NCBI GenBank assembly: GCA_902596775.1
Contig: CACJVE010000011.1
Location: 1 to 63,363 of the forward strand
Reading direction: 5' to 3'
Length of the DNA: 63,363 nt
DNA from: an uncultured SAR92 cluster bacterium
Lineage (GTDB): Bacteria > Pseudomonadota > Gammaproteobacteria > Pseudomonadales > Porticoccaceae
Part shown: one piece after another, positions 1 to 8,977 of the stretch
Numbering within the stretch: the stretch's first letter is position 1
How the letters are laid out: every line of letters begins with the position of its first letter
Notes under the pieces: generated by a model
The model's database searches: none
Told to the model about the DNA's origin: nothing
Seen by the model: the letters and a program-made list of their open reading frames with translations, nothing else
Program-made: the position numbers and the translations under genes

Positions 1-318
1 ATTTATCGAATTGAAAGGGATTGGTGTTCTCTGATACCAAAGATAGAAGTTCAAGAATCACAAGATGCGCGGCAGGAATTAAGGGATTCGATTATCTCGA
101 TCGCCGGTATCTTCGATGAAATGCCATATTTTATGAGTAATGAATTTACATTAGTGGACTGCTGTCTCGCCCCGATGCTTTGGCGTCTGCCGACGTTTGG
201 AATTGATCTACCCAAAGATAGGCACATTAAACCTCTTTTAAAGTATATGGATAGGCTATTTGAAAGAGATGCTTTTCAAAGTAGTTTATCGGATCTAGAA
301 AAAGAAATGAGAGTTTAG
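1..318 (+). CDS. sspA: Stringent starvation protein A, C-terminal part
   Basis: This is the 3' part of a gene whose start lies outside the window; the frame is open from base 1. The visible residues match the GST-like C-terminal helical domain of SspA, an RNA-polymerase-associated protein of the stringent response, with the segments IERDW, SLVDCC-like (here TLVDCCLAPMLWRLP) and FERDAF close to the family pattern. SspA does not need glutathione-transferase activity; it binds RNA polymerase near sigma. In relatives sspA is followed by sspB, but here the next gene is a thiolase and no sspB is seen. Identification is firm from family knowledge; the N-terminal thioredoxin-fold domain is not in view. 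Confidence 0.9.
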   Translation: MYRIERDWCSLIPKIEVQESQDARQELRDSIISIAGIFDEMPYFMSNEFTLVDCCLAPMLWRLPTFGIDLPKDRHIKPLLKYMDRLFERDAFQSSLSDLEKEMRV

Positions 319-359
319 ATCGTTCCGAAAAACCAAGCCCTTAGAATACTGAGAATATT

Positions 360-1556
360 TTGACTATCGTAAATACATCAATGCAAGTGGCTGTTCTTTC
401 TGCTAAAAGAACACCAGTTGGTAGCCTGCTTGGTGACTTGTCAAACGTCACTGCATCAAAACTGGGATCAGTAGCCATTGAATCTGCTGTCAATGATAGC
501 GGATTACTATCGGAAGATGTTCAAGAAGTAATAATGGGAAATGTTCTTAGTGCTGGTTTAGGGCAAGCACCAGCAAGACAGGCAGCATTAGGAGCAAAGT
601 TACTCGACTCTGTTAGCTGTAGCGTTGTAAATAAAGTGTGTGGCTCGGGTATGAAAGCAATTTCGAATGCATGTGCATCAATACAAGTTGGTCAGGCAGG
701 TGTGGTTGTAGCGGGAGGGATGGAGAGCATGAGTTTAGCACCCTTCTTATTACCTTCGATGCGTTTAGGACGTAAATTTGGAAGTGTGCAGTCACTTGAT
801 CATATGCAGCTAGATGGGTTGCAAGATGCTAATCAAGGCACCCCTATGGGCGACTTTGCTGAGATCTGCGCTGAGAAATACGAGTTCGATCGCGAATCAC
901 AAGATCGTTTTGCGACAGAGTCCTTAAAGAGGGCGCAGGTGGCAACAAACACAGGGTTATTTTCTCGAGAAATATGCGGTGTTATGGTTAAACAGAAAAA
1001 CTCAGAGCGAGAGATTATTATAGATGAGCAACCATTGAAGGGAGATGTATCCAACATTCCTACACTAAGGCCCGCTTTTAAAAAAAATGGCACTGTTACT
1101 GCAGCTAATGCAAGTTCTATTTCAGATGGCGCAGCGGCGTTAGTATTGGCCAGTAAAAAAATCGTAGAGAGCAGAATGTTAAAGCCAATGGCTTGGGTTA
1201 AAGGGATTTCTGAATTTTCTCAAGCGTCTCAATGGTTTACATTGTCTCCAATTCATGCTGTGAACGCTTTGCTCGTAAAACTGGGTTGGAATACTTCAGA
1301 AGTTGGTCTCTGGGAGGTAAATGAGGCGTTTGCCGTGGTGACAATGGCGACAATGAGAGAGTTAGTAGTTCCTCATAAAAAAATAAATATACGCGGTGGG
1401 GCTTGCGCTTTGGGGCATCCGATTGGAGCAAGTGGTGCGAGAATAGTCGTTACCCTTCTTCATGCAATGCAAGATAATAATTGTTCAAAAGGAGTGGCAG
1501 CGGTTTGCATTGGCGGGGGCGAAGCGATGGCTATCGCCCTTGAGATAGATAATTGA
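360..1556 (+). CDS. Acetyl-CoA C-acyltransferase (thiolase)
   Basis: Thiolase of the biosynthetic/degradative acetyl-CoA acetyltransferase family, about 398 residues, the usual length. It condenses two acyl-CoA units or cleaves beta-ketoacyl-CoA. The acyl-accepting cysteine sits in NKVCGSGMKA (about C94), the general-base histidine in GHPIGASGARI (about H353), and the second catalytic cysteine in CIGGGEAMA (about C383); NEAFAV is also present. The first possible start is TTG at 360; ATG at 381 is an equally good start, seven codons later. It lies between sspA and a convergent dolP, where sspB is found in relatives, so it may be an insertion into an old gene block. Substrate (acetoacetyl-CoA or longer) cannot be decided. 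Confidence 0.93.
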   Translation: MTIVNTSMQVAVLSAKRTPVGSLLGDLSNVTASKLGSVAIESAVNDSGLLSEDVQEVIMGNVLSAGLGQAPARQAALGAKLLDSVSCSVVNKVCGSGMKAISNACASIQVGQAGVVVAGGMESMSLAPFLLPSMRLGRKFGSVQSLDHMQLDGLQDANQGTPMGDFAEICAEKYEFDRESQDRFATESLKRAQVATNTGLFSREICGVMVKQKNSEREIIIDEQPLKGDVSNIPTLRPAFKKNGTVTAANASSISDGAAALVLASKKIVESRMLKPMAWVKGISEFSQASQWFTLSPIHAVNALLVKLGWNTSEVGLWEVNEAFAVVTMATMRELVVPHKKINIRGGACALGHPIGASGARIVVTLLHAMQDNNCSKGVAAVCIGGGEAMAIALEIDN

Positions 1557-1573
1557 TCAATCAAAAAATCTTG

Positions 1574-2140
1574 CTAATCCACATACTCTAAACATTTTAC
1601 AATTTTTCGAACCCCGCCTGTTGCGGCAGCGATTTCTGTAGCAAGATCTGCCGAGGCCTGATCTACGGTTCCTAATAAATAGACAATACTATCTGCTGTG
1701 ACAACTAACATATCCGAATAGTCGATTTCTGGATTGAAAGTAAGCTTAGTCTTAATTTTTGTACTAATTAATGTATCATTTGTCCTGGACATAATCGATG
1801 TCTTTCCTCTAACTTGAAGTTCGTTATACACCTTCCTGACTCCTCGATACTCTCTTGCAATATCTCCTGCCATCATCCTAAGCGATCCATTTGGAACCTC
1901 GCCAGTTAGGAGTACCAGACCATTAAATACGGAAACATTGATATGTGCCTTATCTAGGGCAGGGTCTGCTTTCTTAATATTTACTCCAATAAATGTCCTA
2001 ATCTTTGTATCGTCAATACCTGCCCCAATTGTCTTCCCAGTTTCTTCCGATTGAATCGGTTCCGTTGTTAAATCATTTACAATACTTGTGCATCCAGTTA
2101 TAAACCCGAAAAAAACTATGGTTAAAATACTAAATCGCAT
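1574..2140 (-). CDS. dolP: BON-domain outer-membrane lipoprotein, DolP (YraP) family
   Basis: Small lipoprotein of about 188 residues. The N-terminus is a lipoprotein signal ending in the lipobox FITGC (lipid-modified Cys17). Two BON domains follow, roughly residues 45-115 (with FNGLVLLTGEV) and 120-188 (with DSIVYLLGTV and a GGVRKIV turn). DolP sits in the inner leaflet of the outer membrane and supports envelope integrity and the BAM machinery. It runs in the same direction as lpoA, as in the conserved lpoA-yraN-gmhA-dolP block, but yraN is missing and gmhA/diaA appears to survive only as a relic between them. It is convergent with the thiolase gene, 17 bp apart. Confidence 0.85.
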   Translation of the reverse strand: MRFSILTIVFFGFITGCTSIVNDLTTEPIQSEETGKTIGAGIDDTKIRTFIGVNIKKADPALDKAHINVSVFNGLVLLTGEVPNGSLRMMAGDIAREYRGVRKVYNELQVRGKTSIMSRTNDTLISTKIKTKLTFNPEIDYSDMLVVTADSIVYLLGTVDQASADLATEIAAATGGVRKIVKCLEYVD

Positions 2141-2143
2141 TTG

Positions 2144-2404
2144 TTATCCTCCAAAAATGTTATCTTCGACTAGCGAATACGTGTATTGACAAACTTCTAC
2201 TTTGGTAAGAGTAAGTTTTGGACCCAAAAAGGTTCTGTACGAACAACAACTTTATTACAAAGTTCGACCTCACTCAAATTTATGTCGCTGCTTGGTGAGA
2301 TTTAAATTAATAATAGCTCTAATTATTTGTTCAGACTGCGTGTCTGAAAGTAGAGCGGTGTTCGCTACACTCTTTTGTAAATGATCAAAGACTACTATCT
2401 CCAT
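2144..2404 (-). pseudogene. Possible relic of gmhA/diaA (SIS-domain phosphosugar isomerase family)
   Basis: The lpoA-dolP gap is the longest in this part of the window. On the minus strand an ORF at 2404-2270 encodes 44 residues (beginning MEIVVFDHLQKSVANTALL) that resemble the first helix of DiaA/GmhA-type proteins. Near 2190-2144 another frame ends in SLVEDNIFGG and a stop, resembling the usual C-terminus of these proteins (LCDLID..LFG). The SIS core between them is absent. The position matches the gene found between lpoA and dolP in relatives. The similarity is short and judged by eye, so this is a tentative reading; the alternative is an ordinary spacer. Confidence 0.33.
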
Positions 2405-2436
2405 TCTCTATCTTCACGATCCTTAAATACCAAGCA

Positions 2437-4308
2437 CTAATTTTGAGGGTTAAACTGAAGATCAACATTTACACCATTTCGAAATTGATACCAACGCGGA
2501 ACTTTTTTGATAACGTTATCATGAATCTCCAGAAGTCCTGTAGCACTAAAAACAGGCAGTTTGGTTTGCTTTGACGGACTTAAAAACTTATGACTAATAG
2601 AAAAACTGTCAAATCCTCTCGCATATAGTTGTATATATTCTGGATGGAGAGACAAATCAACCTCTATACTGTCTCTTAAACTACCCTCTGAAGTCCACGG
2701 CATTCCAGTAAATTGAATGTCATCAAGATCTTTATTCAGATCATATTTTCTCGAACCATTATATATCCTTGAGGATGAGTAAACAGGAACATCTGAAGCA
2801 AATAGATAATTTAAAGCAGGTTTAATCTGCCTTGCTTTATCTGGATATGCGAATAATATAACAGCATCGATATCATCTCTCCTTCGGGATGACACTTCTA
2901 GTTGACTGTTCACAAATCTGCGCATAAACAAGCCTCTCTTCTCGCTCAAATCGATGTGAAGCGGACGTTTTAAAAGATCAGTGAAATCCCTTACATCTTG
3001 GTCAAAAACCACTTTATCAAGAATCTGACCACCTTTTTGAATCCAAGTTGCTTCGAAAATATCAGACGATTTTAATCCCCAAGATTGGTTTGGTGCGATT
3101 ATAACAATGGATCTTTGTCCATCTTGCCAGACTTTTTCAATTATGTGATGAATCTCATTCTCCAGAGAGTTTGAGAAAAATATTAAGTTCCTGACATTTT
3201 CACTATTTTTTTTATCGGGATCATTGATGATCATGGTAGGCACTTCATACATTTTCAAAGCGGATAGGATCTCTGCCTCTGACTGTCGCAATCCACCGAC
3301 TATTAGTTGCGCATCGAAATCTAAGGCTTCTTTGTATGCACTGATTATTCCTTTTTCTGATGAATTAAAAATCTTAATTTTTCTGTGATGATCTTTATCA
3401 AGATTTAGACTCTTAAAGAATCCATCTAAAAATCCATCCATAAATATTTTGCTGGCAGTTTCATATTCTTCATCAAAGGGTAGTAGGAGTGCTATGTGGC
3501 CATTATTTGCTCGAGTGCTCTTTTCGTGACTTACAAAGAGTGGTTGAAATTTAGATGCCGGGTGGGTTGAGTTCTGTGACGCCCAATTTAGAAATATTGA
3601 TTCTGGATTTTCTGAGGTTAATTGTTTGTTCCTGAATTCAATTCCAAGCCTGCACCATCCTTCTATAATAGGATTTAAATTGCGAATGCATTGCTCAATC
3701 CTTATGTAAGGTTGACTAACAATTTTCACTAATAACTTTTCGCTAAGCTCAGATTTCAACTTCTCTGATGTCACAAGGTCAATAAGTTTGTTGTCATTTT
3801 GGATGCTACCTTCAAATCTCCCAAGCGTCATCAAGATTACGGATCTTTCTTTAAAAATATCATTTAATGCCTCTTCATTTAATTTTTGCTCTAATGATTG
3901 GATACGTTCACTCTCAAGTTCGATCAGAGCTAATTTTAATTCATTTGAAGAGCTAGAAATTTTTGATCGGAGCAGGCTGTAATTGATAAATGCAATATCA
4001 TTAAGTTCAGCAGAATTTACTTGAGCTAGTAAATTTTTGCTTTGATTTGTGCTTCCACCTCTTGCAAATTCAAGAGCAGTTTCCAACAACTGCTGACTTG
4101 TTTGTTCTACTTCATTGACAATAGACATGTCGTTTTCGATTTCTTTCATATTAAATTCAATCTGTGATTCGGAAACATAGACATCAGAGGTGTTTGTATT
4201 TATGGTGTTCTGGGTCTGGCTGCAACCCATTGAGAGGATTGTGGCTAGACCAAATAGACTATACAAATGACTAGTTGATATTTTTTTAAATATGGAAAAT
4301 TCAGGCAT
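2437..4308 (-). CDS. lpoA: Penicillin-binding protein activator LpoA
   Basis: Outer-membrane lipoprotein of about 623 residues. The lipobox is LSMGC (Cys29) after a short basic region. The N-terminal half is helical and TPR-like. The C-terminal half, from about residue 270, has the periplasmic-binding-protein fold of LpoA, with HIALLLPFD, IVGGLRQSEAE and VILFAYPDKARQ. LpoA activates PBP1a for peptidoglycan synthesis from the outer membrane. The gene is divergent from rsmI, as in many gammaproteobacteria, but here its ATG at 4308 lies inside the rsmI coding region, which starts at 4292. A later TTG at 4263 would remove the overlap but also the basic start of the signal peptide. Confidence 0.88.
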   Translation of the reverse strand: MPEFSIFKKISTSHLYSLFGLATILSMGCSQTQNTINTNTSDVYVSESQIEFNMKEIENDMSIVNEVEQTSQQLLETALEFARGGSTNQSKNLLAQVNSAELNDIAFINYSLLRSKISSSSNELKLALIELESERIQSLEQKLNEEALNDIFKERSVILMTLGRFEGSIQNDNKLIDLVTSEKLKSELSEKLLVKIVSQPYIRIEQCIRNLNPIIEGWCRLGIEFRNKQLTSENPESIFLNWASQNSTHPASKFQPLFVSHEKSTRANNGHIALLLPFDEEYETASKIFMDGFLDGFFKSLNLDKDHHRKIKIFNSSEKGIISAYKEALDFDAQLIVGGLRQSEAEILSALKMYEVPTMIINDPDKKNSENVRNLIFFSNSLENEIHHIIEKVWQDGQRSIVIIAPNQSWGLKSSDIFEATWIQKGGQILDKVVFDQDVRDFTDLLKRPLHIDLSEKRGLFMRRFVNSQLEVSSRRRDDIDAVILFAYPDKARQIKPALNYLFASDVPVYSSSRIYNGSRKYDLNKDLDDIQFTGMPWTSEGSLRDSIEVDLSLHPEYIQLYARGFDSFSISHKFLSPSKQTKLPVFSATGLLEIHDNVIKKVPRWYQFRNGVNVDLQFNPQN

Positions 4309-5137
4309 TCTCTATGTTATCTCAACTCCTATCGGTAATCTTGCTGATATGACATCTCGTGCAATTAATATTCTCAATAATGTAGATATTATTGCATGCG
4401 AGGACACAAGATCCAGTAGATCTTTACTTAATCATCTTGATATTAAAACTAAATGTATTTCCTACCATGAACATTCTGATTATAAAGAAACAGAGCTTAT
4501 TCTCGAAACGCTGAGGTCTGGGGCTTCTATCGCACTAATATCTGATGCAGGAACTCCCTTGATATGTGATCCAGGTTTTAAATTAGTAAGAACGGTCCGC
4601 AACCTGGGAATTAATGTTATACCTGTGCCAGGCGCATGCGCTGTCACTGCAGCATTAAGTGTTTCTGGATTAAGTACAGATTCGTTTTTATTTAAAGGTT
4701 TTCTACCGAGGAAAAAACTGGATAGGATTAAAACCCTAAAGGATTTTTGTGACTACCCATTCACTCTTATTTTTTATGAGTCTCCACATAGAGTTCTTAA
4801 ATCCTTAAAAGATATAGAGCTCACATTCGGAAGCAAAAGAAGGATTTTTATGGCCAGGGAAATGACCAAGCTTTTTGAAACATATATTTTGGGATCAGTA
4901 GAGGATTTGATTGATATTGTCGAGCGAGATACAAATAATCAGAAAGGTGAGATAGTTCTGGTCGTTGAAGGGTGCGAAAAAAAAAGTAAGATGCTGGGTG
5001 ATGCATCAACTAAGATACTGACACTCTTACTCGAAGAGATAAGTAGTTCAAAAGCATCTGCAATTGCAGCCAAAATTACAGGTGCAAATAAAAAAATCCT
5101 TTATCAGGAAGCAATAAGAATCAAGAGAGATAAATAG
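4292..5137 (+). CDS. rsmI: 16S rRNA (cytidine1402-2'-O)-methyltransferase RsmI
   Basis: Tetrapyrrole-methylase-fold enzyme, 281 residues, that 2'-O-methylates C1402 of 16S rRNA using SAM. The hallmark N-terminus LYVISTPIGNLADMTSRA starts six residues after the ATG. Also present are ACEDTRSSRSLL, SDAGTPLICDPG, PVPGACAVTAAL and YESPHRV, all standard for the family. The start overlaps the 5' end of divergent lpoA by 17 bp, so each promoter must lie inside the other gene. A thioesterase-like gene follows 15 bp downstream on the same strand. Confidence 0.95.
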   Translation: MENSGILYVISTPIGNLADMTSRAINILNNVDIIACEDTRSSRSLLNHLDIKTKCISYHEHSDYKETELILETLRSGASIALISDAGTPLICDPGFKLVRTVRNLGINVIPVPGACAVTAALSVSGLSTDSFLFKGFLPRKKLDRIKTLKDFCDYPFTLIFYESPHRVLKSLKDIELTFGSKRRIFMAREMTKLFETYILGSVEDLIDIVERDTNNQKGEIVLVVEGCEKKSKMLGDASTKILTLLLEEISSSKASAIAAKITGANKKILYQEAIRIKRDK

Positions 5138-5167
5138 GTTTTTAATTTATATTTGAGACTAAAATTA

Positions 5168-5650
5168 ATGAAGCATGAGAAAGTTTTTCCTGAACTGTGC
5201 GATGGCATAGAAATAAAAAAAGATATGTGTGATTACAACGGGCATATGAACGTTCTTTTTTATTTTAAAATCTTTATCGATAATCTTGAAACTTACTATG
5301 AAAATGAGCTTGGCTTTTCGAAAGAATATTTCTCTAAAGGTTTTTCGTCTTTCTCATTAGAGGATAATATTAGGTATTTAAAAGAGTGCAAAATAAACCA
5401 AGTTGTGAGTACAAGATTAAGACTTCATTCAATCAATAAAAAATTGATACACCTTGCGTCGATAATGATTAATGAGTCGAATGAAGTTTGTAGTATTTAT
5501 GAGACAGTTATTGCGCATATTGATATGACTAAAAGAAAAACTGTGAATATGGAAGGCCGTTTTTTTGAAAATATTAAAATTATTTGTGAACGTCATAATG
5601 AAACAGAGATTAATTTACCGTTGAAGCTTTCAATAAAGCCTGTAAGCTGA
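5168..5650 (+). CDS. Hot-dog fold thioesterase-like protein
   Basis: About 160 residues. The segment DYNGHMNVLFYFKIFID near the N-terminus is typical of 4-hydroxybenzoyl-CoA-thioesterase-type hot-dog proteins, including the thioesterase partner of L-carnitine dehydrogenase, where the Asp/Asn-Gly-His-Met-Asn stretch lines the active site. A later strand (SIYETVIAHIDM) fits the second half of the hot-dog sheet. ATG at 5168 gives a start consistent with the family; a TTG at 5153 is an upstream alternative. It probably hydrolyses an acyl-CoA thioester, but no substrate can be named. It lies between rsmI and a symporter gene with no obvious functional link. Confidence 0.65.
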   Translation: MKHEKVFPELCDGIEIKKDMCDYNGHMNVLFYFKIFIDNLETYYENELGFSKEYFSKGFSSFSLEDNIRYLKECKINQVVSTRLRLHSINKKLIHLASIMINESNEVCSIYETVIAHIDMTKRKTVNMEGRFFENIKIICERHNETEINLPLKLSIKPVS

Positions 5651-5709
5651 AGTATCAAATTAGTGGTTAGCTGAGAAATTAATAATTAATAGAGATTAGA
5701 AGAATTATT

Positions 5710-7146
5710 GTGATTGAACAAATTGTAAACACTTTAAACAGCATAATATGGAGCAAGCCTTTAATAATACTTTGTTTGGGCGCAGGTGTGTGGTTTTCAT
5801 GCCGAACAAAATTTCTACAAATTAGACATTTTAGACATATGTTGAGTCTTATCTTTCAGGGAAATACTTCTGAATCAGGGATCTCCTCTTTCCAAGCTTT
5901 ATCAATCTCATTATCAGGTCGTGTTGGAACAGGAAATATTGCCGGTGTTGCGACGGCAATCGCCATCGGTGGACCCGGTGCAGTATTCTGGATGTGGGTT
6001 GTCGCATTTTTCGGAGCTGCTACAGCCTTTATTGAGGCTACTCTCGCTCAGCTTTATAAAGAAAAAGACGAGTCGGGTATGTATCGTGGCGGGCCTGCAT
6101 ATTATATCGATAAAGCAATGAAAAATAAGACATATGCTGTGATTTTTGCTCTGAGTACAATTATTGCTGTTGGTTTTTGTTTGCCGGGAATACAGGCTAA
6201 TAGCATAGCAATTTCTGCAGAGAATGCTTGGGGAATATCAAGAACAAACTTAGGATACTTTTTGGTCTTTATGATAGGGATTATTGTTTTCGGTGGAGTA
6301 AGGAGGATAGCCAAATTTACGCAAGTGATTGTTCCATTCATGGCGATTACTTACTTGTGTTTGGCGTTAATTGTTATCGGTTTAAATATATCTGAAATAC
6401 CTAATGTTATCTTCCTCATCTTAAGCAGTGCATTCTCGATAGATGCTGGTTTTGGCGCAATAGTCGGTTCTGCTATAGAGATGGGTGTGAAAAGAGGTAT
6501 CTATTCAAACGAAGCAGGACAAGGAACTGCACCCCATGCCTCTGCTGCTGCTGAGGTATCGCACCCAGTAAAACAAGGACTGGTTCAAGCCTTTTCTGTT
6601 TATATAGATACTTTGATAGTTTGCACAGCCACCGCATTGATGATTCTTCTGACTGGTTTTTACAATGTAGTGTCTCCAGATGGTGAGATGATATATTCTG
6701 GAATTCAGGGAGTCGAGGCAGGGCCTGGCTATGTTCAGAGTGTGTTTGAAACCATTATTCCAGGATTTGGGGCTATTATTTTAGCGATATCTTTATTCTT
6801 CTTTGCATTTACTACGATTCTTGCGTATTACTACATTGCGGAGACAAATATTGTATATTTAAATAAGTACTTTAATACCCCTAGTTTAAAATTCTTTCTA
6901 AAGTTACTTTTATTGGGTTCCGTTATGTTTGGTTCTCTGAAGTCTGCGGAGCTTGCTTGGGCTATGGGTGATATCGGAGTAGGTCTAATGGCTTGGTTAA
7001 ATATTATTGCCATAATCATTTTGCAGAAACCGGCCTTAAAAGCTCTTCAACATTACGAAAATCAGCTTGATGAGTCGGAGGGAAAAGATTTTGTAGCAGC
7101 CGATTTATCTATCGAAAATACAGACTGTTGGGCAGGCGATAACTAA
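5710..7146 (+). CDS. Sodium:amino-acid symporter, AGCS (alanine/glycine:cation) family
   Basis: Integral membrane protein of about 478 residues with around ten hydrophobic segments. The AGCS signatures are present: SLSGRVGTGNIAGVATAI near residue 75, GGPGAVFWMWVVAFFGAAT, and SNEAGQGTAPHASAAAEV near residue 270. It imports alanine or glycine with Na+ in the cytoplasmic membrane. Start is GTG at 5710. It stands alone between a thioesterase gene and the convergent rnt gene 21 bp away. The C-terminal tail is hydrophilic and acidic. Family assignment is firm; the exact amino acid is not. Confidence 0.92.
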   Translation: MIEQIVNTLNSIIWSKPLIILCLGAGVWFSCRTKFLQIRHFRHMLSLIFQGNTSESGISSFQALSISLSGRVGTGNIAGVATAIAIGGPGAVFWMWVVAFFGAATAFIEATLAQLYKEKDESGMYRGGPAYYIDKAMKNKTYAVIFALSTIIAVGFCLPGIQANSIAISAENAWGISRTNLGYFLVFMIGIIVFGGVRRIAKFTQVIVPFMAITYLCLALIVIGLNISEIPNVIFLILSSAFSIDAGFGAIVGSAIEMGVKRGIYSNEAGQGTAPHASAAAEVSHPVKQGLVQAFSVYIDTLIVCTATALMILLTGFYNVVSPDGEMIYSGIQGVEAGPGYVQSVFETIIPGFGAIILAISLFFFAFTTILAYYYIAETNIVYLNKYFNTPSLKFFLKLLLLGSVMFGSLKSAELAWAMGDIGVGLMAWLNIIAIIILQKPALKALQHYENQLDESEGKDFVAADLSIENTDCWAGDN

Positions 7147-7167
7147 ATCGCATACAAAATGAAAAAG

Positions 7168-7800
7168 CTAGAGATTCAATCCTGCGAAACCGTTCCATAG
7201 ATTAACCACAGAGCAAAATAACTCGGCCGTTTTTGTCGCGTCATATAGAGCATTATGAGCATTTTCAGTTTCAAAGTGTATGCCTGCGGCAGAACAAGCT
7301 TTTGCTAAAACCGTTTGACCGTATGCGAGACCGCCTAGTGTTGCGGTATCAAAGCATGAAAAAGGATGGAGTGGATTCTTCTTGATTTTACACCTCTCTG
7401 CAGCGGCATTTACAAATGCAAGATCAAAATGCGCATTATGTCCTACCAGTATTGCTCTTTTGCAGCCTGTACTCTTCACCTCAGCAGAAATGCTAGAAAA
7501 AATCTCCGTAAAAGCTGTAGACTCCAGTTGAGATATCCTCGCAGGATCATAGATATTGATCCCCGTAAACTCTAAAGCGGACTTATCGATTATTGCCTCT
7601 GCAAAAGGTGATATATCTTTTGTTTCAGAGGATTTAATTGAAAGATTTCCATTTTCTTCCATCCGTAAAATTACTAATGCTATCTGAATAACCGCATTAT
7701 TTTTTGGATCAAAACCGGTAGTTTCGACATCAATAACAACGGGTAAAAAGCTTCTGAACCTCGAAGAAATCTGTTTATTTATTGCAACTGTTAGCATCAT
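7168..7800 (-). CDS. rnt: Ribonuclease T
   Basis: DEDD-family 3'-5' exoribonuclease, about 210 residues, which trims the 3' ends of tRNA, 5S rRNA and other stable RNAs. The exonuclease motifs are visible: PVVIDVETTGFD (Exo I), VGHNAHFDLAFV (Exo II) and NAHNALYDATKTAELF (Exo III). It follows pyrC; the ATG at 7800 overlaps the pyrC stop (ATGA), which suggests translational coupling. Other in-frame ATGs are at 7797 and 7815, the last extending further into pyrC. The pyrC-rnt pair next to argG is the arrangement known from Pseudomonas. Confidence 0.93.
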   Translation of the reverse strand: MMLTVAINKQISSRFRSFLPVVIDVETTGFDPKNNAVIQIALVILRMEENGNLSIKSSETKDISPFAEAIIDKSALEFTGINIYDPARISQLESTAFTEIFSSISAEVKSTGCKRAILVGHNAHFDLAFVNAAAERCKIKKNPLHPFSCFDTATLGGLAYGQTVLAKACSAAGIHFETENAHNALYDATKTAELFCSVVNLWNGFAGLNL

Positions 7801-8843
7801 TGAACCAGTTGCCAATTCAATTGCATATCAGCTCCAAGTGGGACTAGCGTTGTGTCCATATATTTAATTGATGAAGGAATTGTCCATTTATGTTTCTTAA
7901 GAGTTATAAAAGAATCATTATAAGGAAGGCCATAAAAATCGGGACCATTTTTACTTGCAAAGTTCTCTAACTGATCGAGAGAATTTAATTGATCAAATAT
8001 CTCTGCATATAATTCGATAGCCGATAAGTGGCTGTAGCAGCCAGCGCATCCGCAGGCGTTCTCTTTTTTATCTTTTGAGTGAGGTGCAGAGTCTGTTCCA
8101 AGGAAGAATTTTTTGTTACCACTTGTCGCTGCCTTGATTAATGATTGCTGATGTCTCTCTCTTTTTAATATTGGGAGGCAGAACAAGTGTGGACGAATTC
8201 CCCCAACCAACATGTCATTCCTATTAAAAAGAAGATGTTGCGGAGTTATAGATCCATAAACAGTATCTGATTGATTCATTATATATTCGACACTATCGAG
8301 GGTTGTTATATGTTCTAAAGATATTTTTAATTCAGGGAATTTTTCGACAAGAGGTTTGAGGGTTTTTTCTATGAATACCGGTTCTCTATCAAAAATATCT
8401 ACGCCTTTTTCTGTCGACTCACCATGGATTTGCAGGACCATACCGACTTCTTCCATCGCTTCAAATGTTTTTGTTAATTTTCTTAGATCTGTCACGCCAG
8501 TTTCTGAATTTGTAGTAGCCCCTGCAGGATAAAGCTTTGCACCAAAAATCGCCTTTGAATCATGGGCTTTGTATATTTCCTCCGGACTAGTTAGGTCAGT
8601 CAGGAACAGAACCATTAAAGGGGACCAAGATGAACTGTCTGGGATATTAGCCAAAATTCTCTGCTTATATTTTATAGCCAAGTCAACCGTAACAACTGGT
8701 GGTACAAGGTTTGGCATAATAATTCCGCGTCCGAAACCCCTGCATGCGAAAGGCACGGTGGTTCTGAGTGCATTATGATCTCTTAGATGAAGATGCCAGT
8801 CGTCTGGTTTAATAATAGTTAGTTTTTTCTGCGAATCTGCCAT
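7797..8843 (-). CDS. pyrC: Dihydroorotase, class II
   Basis: Cytosolic zinc enzyme of pyrimidine synthesis that cyclises carbamoyl aspartate to dihydroorotate; 348 residues, the E. coli PyrC size. DDWHLHLRD near residue 14 carries the first two zinc-binding histidines, GAKLYPAGATTNS near residue 100 carries the lysine that is carbamylated, and FFLGTDSAPHSKDKKE near residue 250 carries the catalytic aspartate and the loop region. It is the first gene of a pyrC-rnt pair and diverges from argG; the short region 8844-8977 should hold both promoters. Confidence 0.95.
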   Translation of the reverse strand: MADSQKKLTIIKPDDWHLHLRDHNALRTTVPFACRGFGRGIIMPNLVPPVVTVDLAIKYKQRILANIPDSSSWSPLMVLFLTDLTSPEEIYKAHDSKAIFGAKLYPAGATTNSETGVTDLRKLTKTFEAMEEVGMVLQIHGESTEKGVDIFDREPVFIEKTLKPLVEKFPELKISLEHITTLDSVEYIMNQSDTVYGSITPQHLLFNRNDMLVGGIRPHLFCLPILKRERHQQSLIKAATSGNKKFFLGTDSAPHSKDKKENACGCAGCYSHLSAIELYAEIFDQLNSLDQLENFASKNGPDFYGLPYNDSFITLKKHKWTIPSSIKYMDTTLVPLGADMQLNWQLVQ

Positions 8844-8977
8844 AGCGTGAATGCTACCGCAAACGGAGTTAGTATCCTAATTTTTTAAGCTGCAGTTGTG
8901 CTTTGGGAACTATGTTTTTTAATCCAAGAGGATATATACTTCTTGGAAGCATTCATTTAAAAAATGAGGGAATAAGC

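Noticed and set aside
2202-2384. A 60-residue + strand gene in the lpoA-dolP gap
   Set aside because: It has no ribosome site, low-complexity composition and no family resemblance, and it is antisense to the possible gmhA/diaA relic.
8903-8977. An N-terminal extension of ArgG from 8903
   Set aside because: The extra residues do not resemble the family, and the TTG at 8978 has a good ribosome site and gives the normal length.
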